A stretch of DNA of 64,000 nt from Saccharothrix tamanrassetensis (GCF_014203665.1 NZ_JACHJN010000013.1:147889-211888); one strand, 5' to 3'; shown: positions 32,557 through 40,321, counted from the stretch's first letter. Notes: a model not told the origin generated them from the sequence alone. Numbers and translations are program-made.

Positions 32557-33944
32557 TGCGCCGGCTGCTGTGGCTGTTGCCGCCGGTCGCGGTGCTGGTG
32601 GTGTTCTTCGGGTATCCGCTCGCCTTGGTGCTGCACCAGTCGTTCGTCGGTGACGACGGGTTCGTCGGACTGGCGAACTGGGAGGCGGTGCTGGCGTCCG
32701 CCGAGTTCCGCAGGGCGTTGGTGCGGACGGCGTTGCTGGCCGTCGCGGCGACTGCCGGGTGCCTGGTGCTGGGAGTGTTCCTGGCGCTGGTGATCGCTTT
32801 CGCGCCGTTCCCGGGCGTACGGGCGATCTCGCGGCTGGTGGACGTGGTGCTCGCGTTCCCGTCGTTCCTGATCGCCTTGGCGTTCACGTTCCTGTACGGG
32901 AGTGCGGGGGTGTTGAACGCAGCCTTGGCCTCCGGGGCCTGTCTGACCCTGCTGCTGTGCATGAACGAGTTCGGGATCGTGCTGTTCGTCGGGGCGAAGG
33001 ACGTCATCACGTCGCCGATGCTGGTCTACACGAAGGCGATCGTGACGTTCGACTACCCCGCGGCTTGCGTGGTCGCCGTGGTGAACGTGGTGTTCTCCGG
33101 TGCGCTGTACGCACTCCACCGCTGGGTGTTCGCGAAGGGGCGGGCCGTGCTGCTGTGGACGCGGCGTAGTCGCGCGGTCGCCATCGCGCTGTTCGCGGTG
33201 CTGTTCACGGTCGTGGTCGTCGCGCCGCTGGCGATGATCGTGCTGGCGTCCGTGGCCGGGTCGTGGAACGGGGTGCTGCCCTCGAACCTCACCGGGGAGC
33301 ACTTGGCCTCGGCGGTGAGTGGTGACGCGGTGGCCAGTGCCGTCGTGAGCGCTCAGACGGCGGTCATCGCGGCGTTGACGGCCGTCGTGCTGGGGACGTG
33401 GCTGGCGTTGGGGCCGGCGAAGGCTCCTGCGGGGGTGCGGAGGGTCTTGGACGCGGCGGCGCACCTACCGCTGGCGGTGCCGTCGGTGGTGGTCGGGCTG
33501 GGGCTGCTGGTGGCGTTCAGCCGGTCGCCGTTGCTGCTCAACGGGACGCGGTGGATCGTTCTGGTCGCGCACCTGGTGATCCTCCTGCCGTTCACCTTCA
33601 GCGTCGTGTCGGCCGCGCAGCGCCGGGTCGACCCGTTGCCGGCGGCGGTGGCGGAGAGCCTCGGGGCGTCCGCGTTGCACGTGCTGTGGCGCGTGCGGGT
33701 GCCCGTGCTGCTGCCCGCGATGTCCGCGTCGGCGTCGCTGGGGCTGGCGCTGTCCATGGGCGAGGTGGGCGCGACGATCATGCTGTACCCGCCGGACTGG
33801 CGGACGCTGCCGGTGAGCGTGTTCGCGCTGACCGACCGGGGCCAGGTCTTCGCCGCGTCCGCTTCCACCGTGCTGCTGCTGGGCACCACCCTGGCGGGCC
33901 TGGTGGCGTTGGGCCTCGTTCGGCCCCGTGCCGCGGAACGTTAG
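32556..33944 (+). CDS. ABC transporter permease, two permease domains fused
   Basis: A 462-residue membrane protein with about 12 transmembrane segments forming two BPD_transp_1 domains in one chain (about residues 60-210 and 260-455). The ELGIVLF-like segment MNEFGIVLFVGAKDVITSPM and KAIVTFDYPAACVVAVVNVV resemble the permeases of 2-aminoethylphosphonate systems, which exist both as separate PhnU/PhnV and as fused proteins. The ATG overlaps the ATPase stop by one base (TGATG). The EAA-type loop is seen as AVAESLGASALHVLWRVRVP. Intact, unlike its binding protein. Confidence 0.9.
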   Translation: MRRLLWLLPPVAVLVVFFGYPLALVLHQSFVGDDGFVGLANWEAVLASAEFRRALVRTALLAVAATAGCLVLGVFLALVIAFAPFPGVRAISRLVDVVLAFPSFLIALAFTFLYGSAGVLNAALASGACLTLLLCMNEFGIVLFVGAKDVITSPMLVYTKAIVTFDYPAACVVAVVNVVFSGALYALHRWVFAKGRAVLLWTRRSRAVAIALFAVLFTVVVVAPLAMIVLASVAGSWNGVLPSNLTGEHLASAVSGDAVASAVVSAQTAVIAALTAVVLGTWLALGPAKAPAGVRRVLDAAAHLPLAVPSVVVGLGLLVAFSRSPLLLNGTRWIVLVAHLVILLPFTFSVVSAAQRRVDPLPAAVAESLGASALHVLWRVRVPVLLPAMSASASLGLALSMGEVGATIMLYPPDWRTLPVSVFALTDRGQVFAASASTVLLLGTTLAGLVALGLVRPRAAER

Positions 33945-34068
33945 CGAAGTGTTGCCTCGATAGCGCCCATTGGGAGGCGTCTTGTCCTGCCCTTGCGGAG
34001 GTACCGTTGGTGCCAGGGAAGTGAGTGCTCCTCACCCGCAACGGCGCGGGGGAAGCGGGGGGTGGGTC

Positions 34069-34395
34069 GTGACCTTCAAAGAGGAGTTCCTGGCGGAACT
34101 CGAAGACTGCCTGGGCGGCTACGGCGCGGTGCCGGTGTGCGACCCCGGCGCGCTCGCGCGGTTCATCGACTACGTGCGGCGATTGCCGGAGGACGATCTG
34201 AGGTTGCGCTGCCTGGCGGGTGTGGACCAGGGCTCCGGCTCGTTCTGGAACAACCCCGCTGTGTGGTGGGAGCAGGTTCCCCGGTTCGGGGTCGGTTCGC
34301 AGGACTGCTCGGGGCTGCTGGACCGGATGCTGGACGAGGCGATCAGCGACGAGATCGACGTGCTGGAGATGGAGATCCGGGAACTGCCCGGCTGA
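34069..34395 (+). CDS. Small conserved hypothetical protein
   Basis: A 108-residue acidic protein starting at GTG 34069 after a GGGGGGTGGG run. Highlights are the N-terminal TFKEEFLAELEDCLGGYG, three cysteines, and WNNPAVWWEQVPRFGVGSQD in the middle, followed by an acidic C-terminal helix. No signal peptide or membrane segment. I do not recognise a family. It stands alone after the phosphonate operon and faces a convergent gene pair across a strong hairpin terminator. Confidence 0.65.
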   Translation: MTFKEEFLAELEDCLGGYGAVPVCDPGALARFIDYVRRLPEDDLRLRCLAGVDQGSGSFWNNPAVWWEQVPRFGVGSQDCSGLLDRMLDEAISDEIDVLEMEIRELPG

Positions 34396-34414
34396 GGACC
34401 GCCCGAGGACGTCA

Positions 34415-34450
34415 CCCGTGGTGCACCCGGGTCGCCGGATGCACCACGGG
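34415..34450. terminator. Bidirectional terminator-like hairpin
   Basis: CCCGTGGTGCA (34415-34425) pairs perfectly with TGCACCACGGG (34440-34450). It lies between the convergent small hypothetical gene and the repeat-bearing gene at 34472. No T tract, as is common in actinomycetes. Confidence 0.65.
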
Positions 34451-34471
34451 GTAAGTCGGTCGGGGTGCCGC

Positions 34472-35134
34472 TCAGACCGAGAGCAGTCGGTCGAAGAACG
34501 AGCGGTAGCGCCGCAGCGCCAGCCGCAGTTCCTCGGTGTCGGCCTGTCCGCCCTCCTGCCACTGCCCCTCCAGCGAGCGCTTGTGCTCGGAGAACGTGGT
34601 CGCCAGGCTCTGGATCACCTGCGCCACCAGCTCGTCCGCCCGCTGCACCGCGTCGCGCGGGTCGTCCACGAAGTCGGCCTGGAGAGCGCGCCACTCGACC
34701 TGGTAGCCGTCCGCCTCGTCGGAGGTGAACAGCGGTTCGTCGTCGGATCGCGGGGACTGGTCGGCCGACTGTGCGCTGCCCGTGCGGGCGTCGGCCGTCG
34801 GCGTGCCGGTCACCGGCTCGTCGGCGGTCGGTTGGTCGGCGGTCGGTTGGTCGGCGGTCGGTTCGTCGTACGTCCGGTCGTCGACTGCCGGCTCGTCGGT
34901 CCGGGGCGAGTCGGTGATCGTCTCGTCGGTGGACGCATCGCGGGTGCCGGTCTCGTAGACCGGTTCGTCGTCGTACCGGGCGTGCTCGCCGCCCGTCTGA
35001 TCACGGTCGTGCCCGGCCGGGCCGTTGTCCAACGGCTCTCTGTCGTACCCGGTCTGGCCCTGGTCGTAGCCGGCCTGCGCGGTGGTGCGCTTCTCCGGCG
35101 ACGCGAAGTCTTCGGTCGTGAGGCGTTCGTTCAT
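34472..35134 (-). CDS. Hypothetical protein with PTADQ repeats
   Basis: A 220-residue soluble, very acidic protein. The first 130 residues are low complexity with GYD and TADQP/TADEP repeats (three near-identical 15-base units at 34821-34865). The C-terminal 90 residues form a helical domain (VEWRALQADFVDDPRDAVQR, ADELVAQVIQSLATTFSEHK, ELRLALRRYRSFFDRLL). That domain is recognisably related to the C-terminal part of the neighbouring protein at 35134-35727, which has RIQEQFVDAPTTAVTQADRL and a matching YRTLFEDLL end, so the two are partly paralogous. Start ATG 35134 or GTG 35137, overlapping the upstream stop. Function unknown. Confidence 0.75.
   Translation of the reverse strand: MNERLTTEDFASPEKRTTAQAGYDQGQTGYDREPLDNGPAGHDRDQTGGEHARYDDEPVYETGTRDASTDETITDSPRTDEPAVDDRTYDEPTADQPTADQPTADEPVTGTPTADARTGSAQSADQSPRSDDEPLFTSDEADGYQVEWRALQADFVDDPRDAVQRADELVAQVIQSLATTFSEHKRSLEGQWQEGGQADTEELRLALRRYRSFFDRLLSV
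34821..34865 (-). repeat. 15-bp tandem repeat (PTADQ/E units)
   Basis: Three consecutive copies of a 15-base unit, TCGGCGGTCGGTTGG on the plus strand, encode the pentapeptide repeat in the protein at 34472-35134. Confidence 0.85.
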
Positions 35135-35727
35135 CACCGCGCTCCTTCCGTGCGGTCACGACGGTCGGCGTGACGGTCGTCGGCGTGACGGTCGTCCGCG
35201 CCGGTCTTCAGGAGGTCTTCGAACAGCGTTCGGTAGTGCACCATCGCGGTCCTGAGGTCCTCGGTGGACGCCTCGCCCCGGTCCTGGCGCTCGGAGATGG
35301 TGTGCGCTTCGCGGTAGTGGTCGAGCGTCTGCGCGTGCTCCACGGAGAGCAGCGAAGCCTGTCGCTCGTACCCCTCGGTGGGGTAACCGCGTTCGGCCAT
35401 CAGGTCGGTCACCAAGCGGTCCGCCTGGGTTACCGCGGTGGTCGGCGCATCGACGAACTGCTCCTGGATGCGGGTCCAGTTCCGCGCGTAGCTCTCCCGG
35501 GTACCGGGGGTCAGCGGACGCAGTTCGAGCTTCGAGTGCTCACGCTCGCGCTCGACCAGCTCACGCTCCGCTGCCATCCGATTGTCGTTGCGCTCCAAGG
35601 CCCGTTCGTACTCGGGGCCGAACTTCGTGCGCAACCTCTTGCGCTGCAAGAAGAATCGCAACAGCACGATCGCCGCCACGACGACCAGCACGACGACGAT
35701 CACGCCGATGATGGTGCCGGTGGACAT
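35134..35727 (-). CDS. Hypothetical single-pass membrane protein
   Basis: A 197-residue protein with one N-terminal transmembrane helix (IIGVIVVVLVVVAAIVLLRF, residues 6-25) then a basic stop-transfer and a long helical cytoplasmic part with likely coiled coil around residues 40-70 (ERALERNDNRMAAERELVER). The C-terminal domain (about 80-170) matches the conserved region of the next gene, and the tail has a DRHAD repeat. The ATG has a strong AGGAGG site. Similar pairs occur in actinomycetes with no known role. Membrane anchoring of the partner at 34472 is a plausible but untested job. Confidence 0.75.
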   Translation of the reverse strand: MSTGTIIGVIVVVLVVVAAIVLLRFFLQRKRLRTKFGPEYERALERNDNRMAAERELVEREREHSKLELRPLTPGTRESYARNWTRIQEQFVDAPTTAVTQADRLVTDLMAERGYPTEGYERQASLLSVEHAQTLDHYREAHTISERQDRGEASTEDLRTAMVHYRTLFEDLLKTGADDRHADDRHADRRDRTEGAR

Positions 35728-35954
35728 CTCTGCCTCCTAGGGCTTGGATGCCCACCGGGTTCCCTTGCAGCGCAGGGACAAACCTCCCCCAACCCCCTGG
35801 CGAACGCCACTCACACCCGATCACCCGCTCACCGGATCACAAACCGTCCCAACAATCCCACGCCTTCAACACCCCGCACCACGCATCCAACTCCCAACAC
35901 CCACTACCACAACCCACCCACCACCCCAGCCGCGCGCAGCGCACACCCCTGCCT

Positions 35955-36089
35955 GCTGTGTGTCATCCCCGTATGGCCTGCGCGCAGCGAACCGCGCTTG
36001 TCTTGGGGGTGCAAGCACGCTCCACCGCTTGCACCCCCAAGACAAGGGTGGTTGTCTTCAGACCAGGCCGTACGGGGATGACACACAGC
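35955..36089. repeat. Hairpin A2 of the composite element
   Basis: The outer stem of 26 pairs (one G-T) joins 35955-35980 with 36064-36089. Inner stem CTTGTCTTGGGGGTGCAAGC (35997-36016) pairs perfectly with 36027-36046 around the ten-base loop ACGCTCCACC. The variable 8N is TTGGGGGT. A further small hairpin GCAAAGCTC-GAA-GAGCTTTGC follows at about 36099-36119. Confidence 0.95.
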
Positions 36090-36132
36090 ACCACGCCCGC
36101 AAAGCTCGAAGAGCTTTGCCCTCATCCTTGGT

Positions 36133-36227
36133 GGTCTGCCCGTCCGGCGAGGACTCTTTTCAGACTTGGTGCCGTGCGGATCTTTGTAACAAGAGCTTGA
36201 AAAACGACGCTCGCCGCTTGGCAGGCC
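36133..36227. repeat. Hairpin C2 (central) of the composite element
   Basis: GGTCTGCC (36133-36140) pairs with GGCAGGCC (36220-36227, one G-T), and GGCGAG (36146-36151) with CTCGCC (36210-36215). The inner loop is shorter and different from C1, while the arms and the flanking GGACTCTTTT and TCCGGGGAGGAAAA are conserved. Confidence 0.88.
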
Positions 36228-36251
36228 TCCGGGGAGGAAAACGGAAGGGCG

Positions 36252-36405
36252 TCGTGTTCTCCCCGCATGACCTGGTCAACACCCACACGTCGCCATGACC
36301 ACTTGACCCCACCCACCCTTGTCCTTGGGGCGCAAGCGAAAAGCGTGCTTGCGCCCCAAGGACAAGCGCGGTTCGCTGCGCGCAGGCCATACGGGGAGAA
36401 CACGA
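36252..36405. repeat. Hairpin B2 of the composite element
   Basis: Outer stem TCGTGTTCTCCCCG (36252-36265) with CGGGGAGAACACGA (36392-36405). Inner stem CTTGTCCTTGGGGCGCAAGC (36318-36337) pairs perfectly with 36347-36366 around the loop GAAAAGCGT, which is the exact reverse complement of the A1 loop. The variable 8N is CTTGGGGC. Confidence 0.95.
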
Positions 36406-36510
36406 AGGCACAGGTGTGTGCGGCGCGCACGGAGCGTTGAGCGGCAAGGGCTTCGCGACCGGGTGTCGCGGCTCGGGTATGCGGCTCGGGCCTGAGGTGG
36501 GGACAAGGGA

Positions 36511-36539
36511 AAGGCCGGGCAGGTGTGCTGCCCGGCCTT
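36511..36539 (-). terminator. Rho-independent terminator of the DrrAB-like operon
   Basis: AAGGCCGGGCAG (36511-36522) pairs perfectly with CTGCCCGGCCTT (36528-36539) around five bases; on the minus strand it is followed by TTTCCCTTGTCC. It sits 36 bases after the permease stop. Confidence 0.82.
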
Positions 36540-36575
36540 GGTTGCTCTCTTGCGGTCGTCGTTGCGGGTGCCCGG

Positions 36576-37379
36576 CTAGCGGCTGACCGCCTTGCGGTAC
36601 TGACGGGTTGCCAGGGGTACGAAGACGGCCAGGAAGATGGCGACCCAGATCAGCGTCATCAGGACCGGGTGCCGGAGGGACCAGACGTCCGGGGGCGGGA
36701 ACGCGGGGTTCGTGTTCCCGAACAGTTGTCGGGCCGCCTGGGTGACCGCCGAGACCGGGTTCCACTCGGCGAACGTCTTGAGGAAGCCGGGGAGCTTGCT
36801 CTCCTGGACGAAGGTGTTCGCGATGAACGTCAGCGGGAAGATGACGATGAAGCTGGCGTTGTTGAACACCTCCGGGCTGCGGACCATCAGGCCCACGATC
36901 GCCATGCCCCAGGACAGGGCGTAGGCGAACAGCAGGAGCAGCGCGAAGCCCGCCAGCGCCTCGAAGAACGACGAGTGGATGCGCCAACCGACGATGAGAC
37001 CGGTCACCGACATCACGACGATGACGATGACGTTGTTCGCCAGGTCCGACGTCGTCCGGCCGATCAGCACCGCCGAGCGCGCCATCGGCAGCGAGCGGAA
37101 GCGGTCGATGACGCCCTTCTGGATGTCGTCGGCCAGGCCGCTGCCGGTGATGGTCGCGCCGAACACCACGGTCTGCGCGAAGATGCCCGCCATCAGGAAC
37201 TCCCGGTAGTCCATACCGGGGATCTCGATCGAGCCGCCGAACACGTACGCGAACAGCAGCACGAACATGATCGGCGACAGCGTCGAGAAGACCAGCAGGT
37301 CCGGCACGCGCTTGATCTTGATCAGGTTGCGCTTGGCGACGACCGCGCCGTCACCGAGCGCCTGCACGATGGTGCTCAT
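36576..37379 (-). CDS. ABC-2 type transporter permease (DrrB-like)
   Basis: A 267-residue membrane protein with six predicted helices (for example MFVLLFAYVFGG, NNVIVIVVMSVTGLIVG, ALLLLFAYALSWGMAIVGL). The conserved ABC-2 signature region IFPLTFIANTFVQESKLPGF and the cytoplasmic DDIQKGVIDRFRSLPMARSA are those of the daunorubicin-resistance DrrB family. It exports a hydrophobic drug, lipid or metabolite with its ATPase. ATG 37379 overlaps the ATPase stop by four bases. No biosynthetic cluster is nearby, so its substrate is unknown. Confidence 0.92.
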   Translation of the reverse strand: MSTIVQALGDGAVVAKRNLIKIKRVPDLLVFSTLSPIMFVLLFAYVFGGSIEIPGMDYREFLMAGIFAQTVVFGATITGSGLADDIQKGVIDRFRSLPMARSAVLIGRTTSDLANNVIVIVVMSVTGLIVGWRIHSSFFEALAGFALLLLFAYALSWGMAIVGLMVRSPEVFNNASFIVIFPLTFIANTFVQESKLPGFLKTFAEWNPVSAVTQAARQLFGNTNPAFPPPDVWSLRHPVLMTLIWVAIFLAVFVPLATRQYRKAVSR

Positions 37380-38341
37380 TCTCCCCGTTCCCCCTGCTTC
37401 TCCTCAGCCGCGTGTCCGGTCAGCGTGAGGAACACGTCGTCCAGCGTCGGCCTGCGCAGGCCGATGTCGAGCACCTTGATGGCTTCCGCGTCCAGTCGGC
37501 GGATGCCGTCCACCAGCACCTCCGCACCACCGGACACCGGCACGGTCAGCCGGTGCCCGCGTTCGTCCGCCACGATCTCCCCGATCGCCAGCGGCCCCAG
37601 TACCTCACGTGCCTTCGCCACGTCCTGCGCGGAGCCCAGGGACAGCTCCAGCCGTTCCCCGCCGACCTGCGCCTTGAGCTCGTCGGCCGTGCCCAGGGCG
37701 ATGACCCGCCCGTGGTCGATGACCGCGATCTTGTCCGCCAGCCGGTCCGCCTCCTCCAGGTACTGCGTGGTGAGCAGCAGCGTGGTGCCGCCCGCCACGA
37801 GTTCCTCGATCACGTCCCACATGCCCAGCCGGCTGCGCGGGTCCAGCCCGGTGGTCGGCTCGTCCAGGAACAGCACGCTCGGCTTCGCCACCAGCGCGCC
37901 CGCCAGGTCGAGCCGCCGCCGCATACCGCCCGAGTACCCCTTCACCGGCCGGTCCGCCGCGTCGACGAGGTCGAACCGCTCCAGCAGTTCGCGCGCCCGT
38001 TCCCGGCTGCGCTGCTTGCCCAGGTGGTAGAGCCGGGCGACCATGTCCAGGTTCTCGAAGCCGGTCAGGTTCTCGTCGACCGCCGAGTACTGGCCGGACA
38101 GGCCGATCTTGCTGCGCAGTTGCTTGGCATCGGCCACGACGTCCAGCCCGGCTACCGTCGCCCGGCCCTTGTCGTGCTCCAGCAGAGTGGTGAGCACGCG
38201 CACCGTCGTCGTCTTGCCCGCGCCATTGGGACCGAGCAAGCCCATGACGGTGCCCTCCGGCACCACTAGGTCGAGGCCGTCGAGTGCGACCACCGACCCG
38301 TAGCGTTTGACCAGTCCTTCGGCCACGATTGCGTCTGCCAT
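37376..38341 (-). CDS. ABC transporter ATP-binding protein (DrrA-like)
   Basis: A 321-residue ATPase. Walker A is GLLGPNGAGKTTTVRVL, Q-loop LSGQYSAVDENLTG, signature GYSGGMRRRLDLAGAL, Walker B LFLDEPTTGLDPRSR and the LTTQYLEEADRLAD switch. The C-terminal extension (about 225-321) with RRPTLDDVFLTLTGH is typical of the DrrA subfamily (DUF4162-like). ATG 38341 is selected because the domain begins at MADAIVAEGLVKRYG; a longer in-frame start at 38401 is not supported. Its leader contains an inverted pair TGGACC/GGTCCA around 38351-38395 that could bind a local repressor. Confidence 0.93.
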   Translation of the reverse strand: MADAIVAEGLVKRYGSVVALDGLDLVVPEGTVMGLLGPNGAGKTTTVRVLTTLLEHDKGRATVAGLDVVADAKQLRSKIGLSGQYSAVDENLTGFENLDMVARLYHLGKQRSRERARELLERFDLVDAADRPVKGYSGGMRRRLDLAGALVAKPSVLFLDEPTTGLDPRSRLGMWDVIEELVAGGTTLLLTTQYLEEADRLADKIAVIDHGRVIALGTADELKAQVGGERLELSLGSAQDVAKAREVLGPLAIGEIVADERGHRLTVPVSGGAEVLVDGIRRLDAEAIKVLDIGLRRPTLDDVFLTLTGHAAEEKQGERGE

Positions 38342-38517
38342 GCGGCCATGATGGACCTTGGGTACGACAATTTCGCGGGATATTTCACCCTGATGGTCCA
38401 AAGTTCACGTTGACCAGCGCAGATGGTGACCCTCTGGAGTCCGTGCGGTCCCTCGGCCGGCCCACGGCGGACGTGGGGAAGTTGCGCAGTGGATCAAATC
38501 GGTGTGCGCTGAACGGC

Positions 38518-38946
38518 GTGCTGATCCGCCGAGCTTCCACATCGGACCTTTCGATGATCCTGCCTTTGGTGCGGGAGTTCTACGCCGTCGACGGGCACGA
38601 CTACGACGAGGCGCGACTGACGTCGGCCTTCGGCCCGCTGCTCGCCGACGACCGCTACGGCCAGGTGTGGCTGTTCGACACCGGCTACGCGGTGGTCACC
38701 TGGGGCTACTCATTGGAGTCCGGCGGGCGGGACGCCCTGCTGGACGAGTTCTTCGTGCGCAACCGCGGCGGCGGCGTGGGCGGCAAGGTCATCGCCGAGC
38801 TCGTGGAGGCCTGCCGGGAGGCGGGTGCGTTGCGGATGCTCCTGGAAACCGAGGCGCCCAACGACGCCGCGCGCCGCTTCTACCGGCGGCACGGCTTCGA
38901 GCCCGAGACGTCCACGTGGATGGGCCGGGACCTGTCAGGCCGGTAA
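38518..38946 (+). CDS. GNAT-family N-acetyltransferase
   Basis: A 142-residue single-domain acetyltransferase. It has the N-terminal strand VLIRRASTSDLSMILPLVRE, the core DEFFVRNRGGGVGGKVIAEL with the acetyl-CoA pyrophosphate loop in the RxxGxG-like position, and the C-terminal NDAARRFYRRHGFEPET. The GTG start at 38518 is placed where homology begins; there is no clear ribosome site. It is divergent from the drrA-like gene. Substrate unknown. Confidence 0.85.
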   Translation: MLIRRASTSDLSMILPLVREFYAVDGHDYDEARLTSAFGPLLADDRYGQVWLFDTGYAVVTWGYSLESGGRDALLDEFFVRNRGGGVGGKVIAELVEACREAGALRMLLETEAPNDAARRFYRRHGFEPETSTWMGRDLSGR

Positions 38947-39111
38947 TAGTTCGCCGTTCCGCGGCAGGGGCGGTCGACACCGCCTCGCGCATCCCGCCGG
39001 CAGCACCACGCGCCGGCCCGTGCCGCCACCCGATGTCAGCAGCCGGATCTGCGAGATGTGGATGCCCGCCGACTGCGGTCGGGTAGGGGTGCTGGGATGG
39101 TGTTCCCCGGA

Positions 39112-39177
39112 CCGGTGGGGCTGTGCTGCGTGGCGTGTGTCGCGAGTGCCCGGCCCGCGACCGCGCAGCCCCACCGG
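39112..39177. repeat. Long hairpin upstream of the XRE regulator
   Basis: CCGGTGGGGCTG (39112-39123) pairs perfectly with CAGCCCCACCGG (39166-39177), with further TCGCG/CGCGA pairing inside. It lies in the 347-base gap between the GNAT gene and the XRE gene, which has no coding sequence, and may end transcription of the GNAT gene. Confidence 0.6.
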
Positions 39178-39293
39178 CAGGGCTCATGTTAATGGGTGGG
39201 TATGCACCTTATTAGCGCTCCAACGGGTGAACGGGAATCGGCGTGCCCGCCGACTAGGGTGTTCGCAGTTCTTTTCAGCGAGGAGCGATCCGA

Positions 39294-40148
39294 ATGGCAG
39301 CTGTCCAAACCCGACGCAAGCGCAAGCTCGGGCAGTTCCTCAACGCGCTGCGCAAGCGCTCGGGCAAGACCGAGATCGACTACCACGCGCTGACCCGCAA
39401 GACCCAGTCGACGCTGTCGCGGATGGAGAACGGCTACATCAGTCCGAGTTGGACCGAGCTGGGCGCGTTGCTCGGCCTGTACGGCGCGACGGACGCCGAG
39501 CGGCGCGAGGCGGAAGCACTGTGGGAGGACGCGAAACAGGACAGCACCAGGTTGGCCAACGCCGCCGCGTACACGCCCGAGGCGCGCACCTACGCGCGTC
39601 AGGAGGCCGACGCGACGGAAGTGCGCACCATCGAGATGATCGTCATCCCCGGCCTGCTCCAGACCGCCGCGTACGCCTCCGCCGTGCGCTTGGCGGGCCA
39701 GCGTTTCCTGGACCCGTCGGTGCCGGTGGACCAAGCGGTCGCGGCACTGGCGAGCCGGCAGCGCCGGCTGCCCGGACTGCGGCTGCACGCGGTGATCGAC
39801 GAAGCCGCGCTGCACCGGGTGGTGGGCGGACCGGAGGTGATGCAGGACCAGTTATCGCACCTGCTGGAGATGTCCAGGCAGACCAACATCGTCATTCAGG
39901 TGATCCCGTTCGGCGCGGGCGCTTACGGCACCATGTCCGGCGGCGGCGCGACCGCCCTCAGGTTCGACGAGGGCGATCCCTCCTCCGTGTACCTGGAGTA
40001 CGCCGGTGGTGGCAAGTGGGTGGACAATCCCGCCGATGTCGAGAAGTACCTGCTTCACTTCGAGGACATGGCAGGCGAGGTCGCTCTGTCGCCCAAGGAG
40101 TCGGCTTCGCTGATCAGGAAACTGGCAACCGCACTGAAGGAAACATGA
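39294..40148 (+). CDS. XRE-family regulator with DUF5753 (Scr1/WhiJ-like)
   Basis: A 284-residue regulator. The N-terminal helix-turn-helix (about residues 10-75, LGQFLNALRKRSGKTEIDYH and STLSRMENGYISPSW) is followed by DUF5753 (about 105-280) with EMIVIPGLLQTAAYASAVRL, RQRRLPGL and the VIQVIPFGAGAYG strand. Such proteins pair with small DUF397 proteins in actinomycetes, as in WhiJ-type developmental control. A GAGGAG site precedes the ATG. Codon 187 (39852-39854) is TTA, the rare leucine codon read by bldA tRNA, so expression may be tied to development. It overlaps the DUF397 gene by four bases. Confidence 0.92.
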   Translation: MAAVQTRRKRKLGQFLNALRKRSGKTEIDYHALTRKTQSTLSRMENGYISPSWTELGALLGLYGATDAERREAEALWEDAKQDSTRLANAAAYTPEARTYARQEADATEVRTIEMIVIPGLLQTAAYASAVRLAGQRFLDPSVPVDQAVAALASRQRRLPGLRLHAVIDEAALHRVVGGPEVMQDQLSHLLEMSRQTNIVIQVIPFGAGAYGTMSGGGATALRFDEGDPSSVYLEYAGGGKWVDNPADVEKYLLHFEDMAGEVALSPKESASLIRKLATALKET

Positions 40149-40321
40149 ACACGAAGAAGACGTGGCGTAGAAGCTCGCATTCAGGCGCGGGGAACAACTG
40201 CGTGGAGCTGGCCGTCGGCCAGGCGGCCACCGCTGTTCGTGACAGCAAGCGTCCCGGCCCCGAACTGACCTTTGCGGACCGTCCATTCCGAGCGTTCCTC
40301 ACCGCACTCCGGCAAACCTGA
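40145..40321 (+). CDS. DUF397 domain-containing small protein
   Basis: A 58-residue protein with the hallmark WRRSSHSGAGNNCVELAV and VRDSKRPGPELTF, ending with FRAFLTALRQ. DUF397 proteins act with an adjacent XRE/DUF5753 regulator, apparently as antagonist or cofactor (Scr2/WhiJ-associated type). It begins at ATG 40145, overlapping the regulator's TGA, so the two are made together. Its 3' end overlaps the convergent histidine-kinase gene by 23 bases. Confidence 0.92.
   Translation: MNTKKTWRRSSHSGAGNNCVELAVGQAATAVRDSKRPGPELTFADRPFRAFLTALRQT

Larger units (their letters stand above)
35932..36428. repeat. Composite ~500-bp palindromic element, copy 2
   Basis: The same architecture as at 21579-22078: outer inverted ends GCGCGCAGCGCACACC (35932-35947) and AGGTGTGTGCGGCGCGC (36412-36428), then hairpins A2, C2 and B2 in the same order and spacing. 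Length 497 versus 500. The A left arm and B right arm are reverse complements over about 37 bases. It lies upstream of the membrane-protein gene at 35727 and downstream of the DrrB-like permease, so unlike copy 1 it is not between convergent genes. The flanking 35728-35931 holds no gene. Confidence 0.92.

Noticed and set aside
36576..38341. DrrAB-like exporter as evidence of an antibiotic biosynthetic cluster
   Set aside because: No polyketide, peptide synthetase or tailoring genes are nearby; such exporters are common outside clusters.
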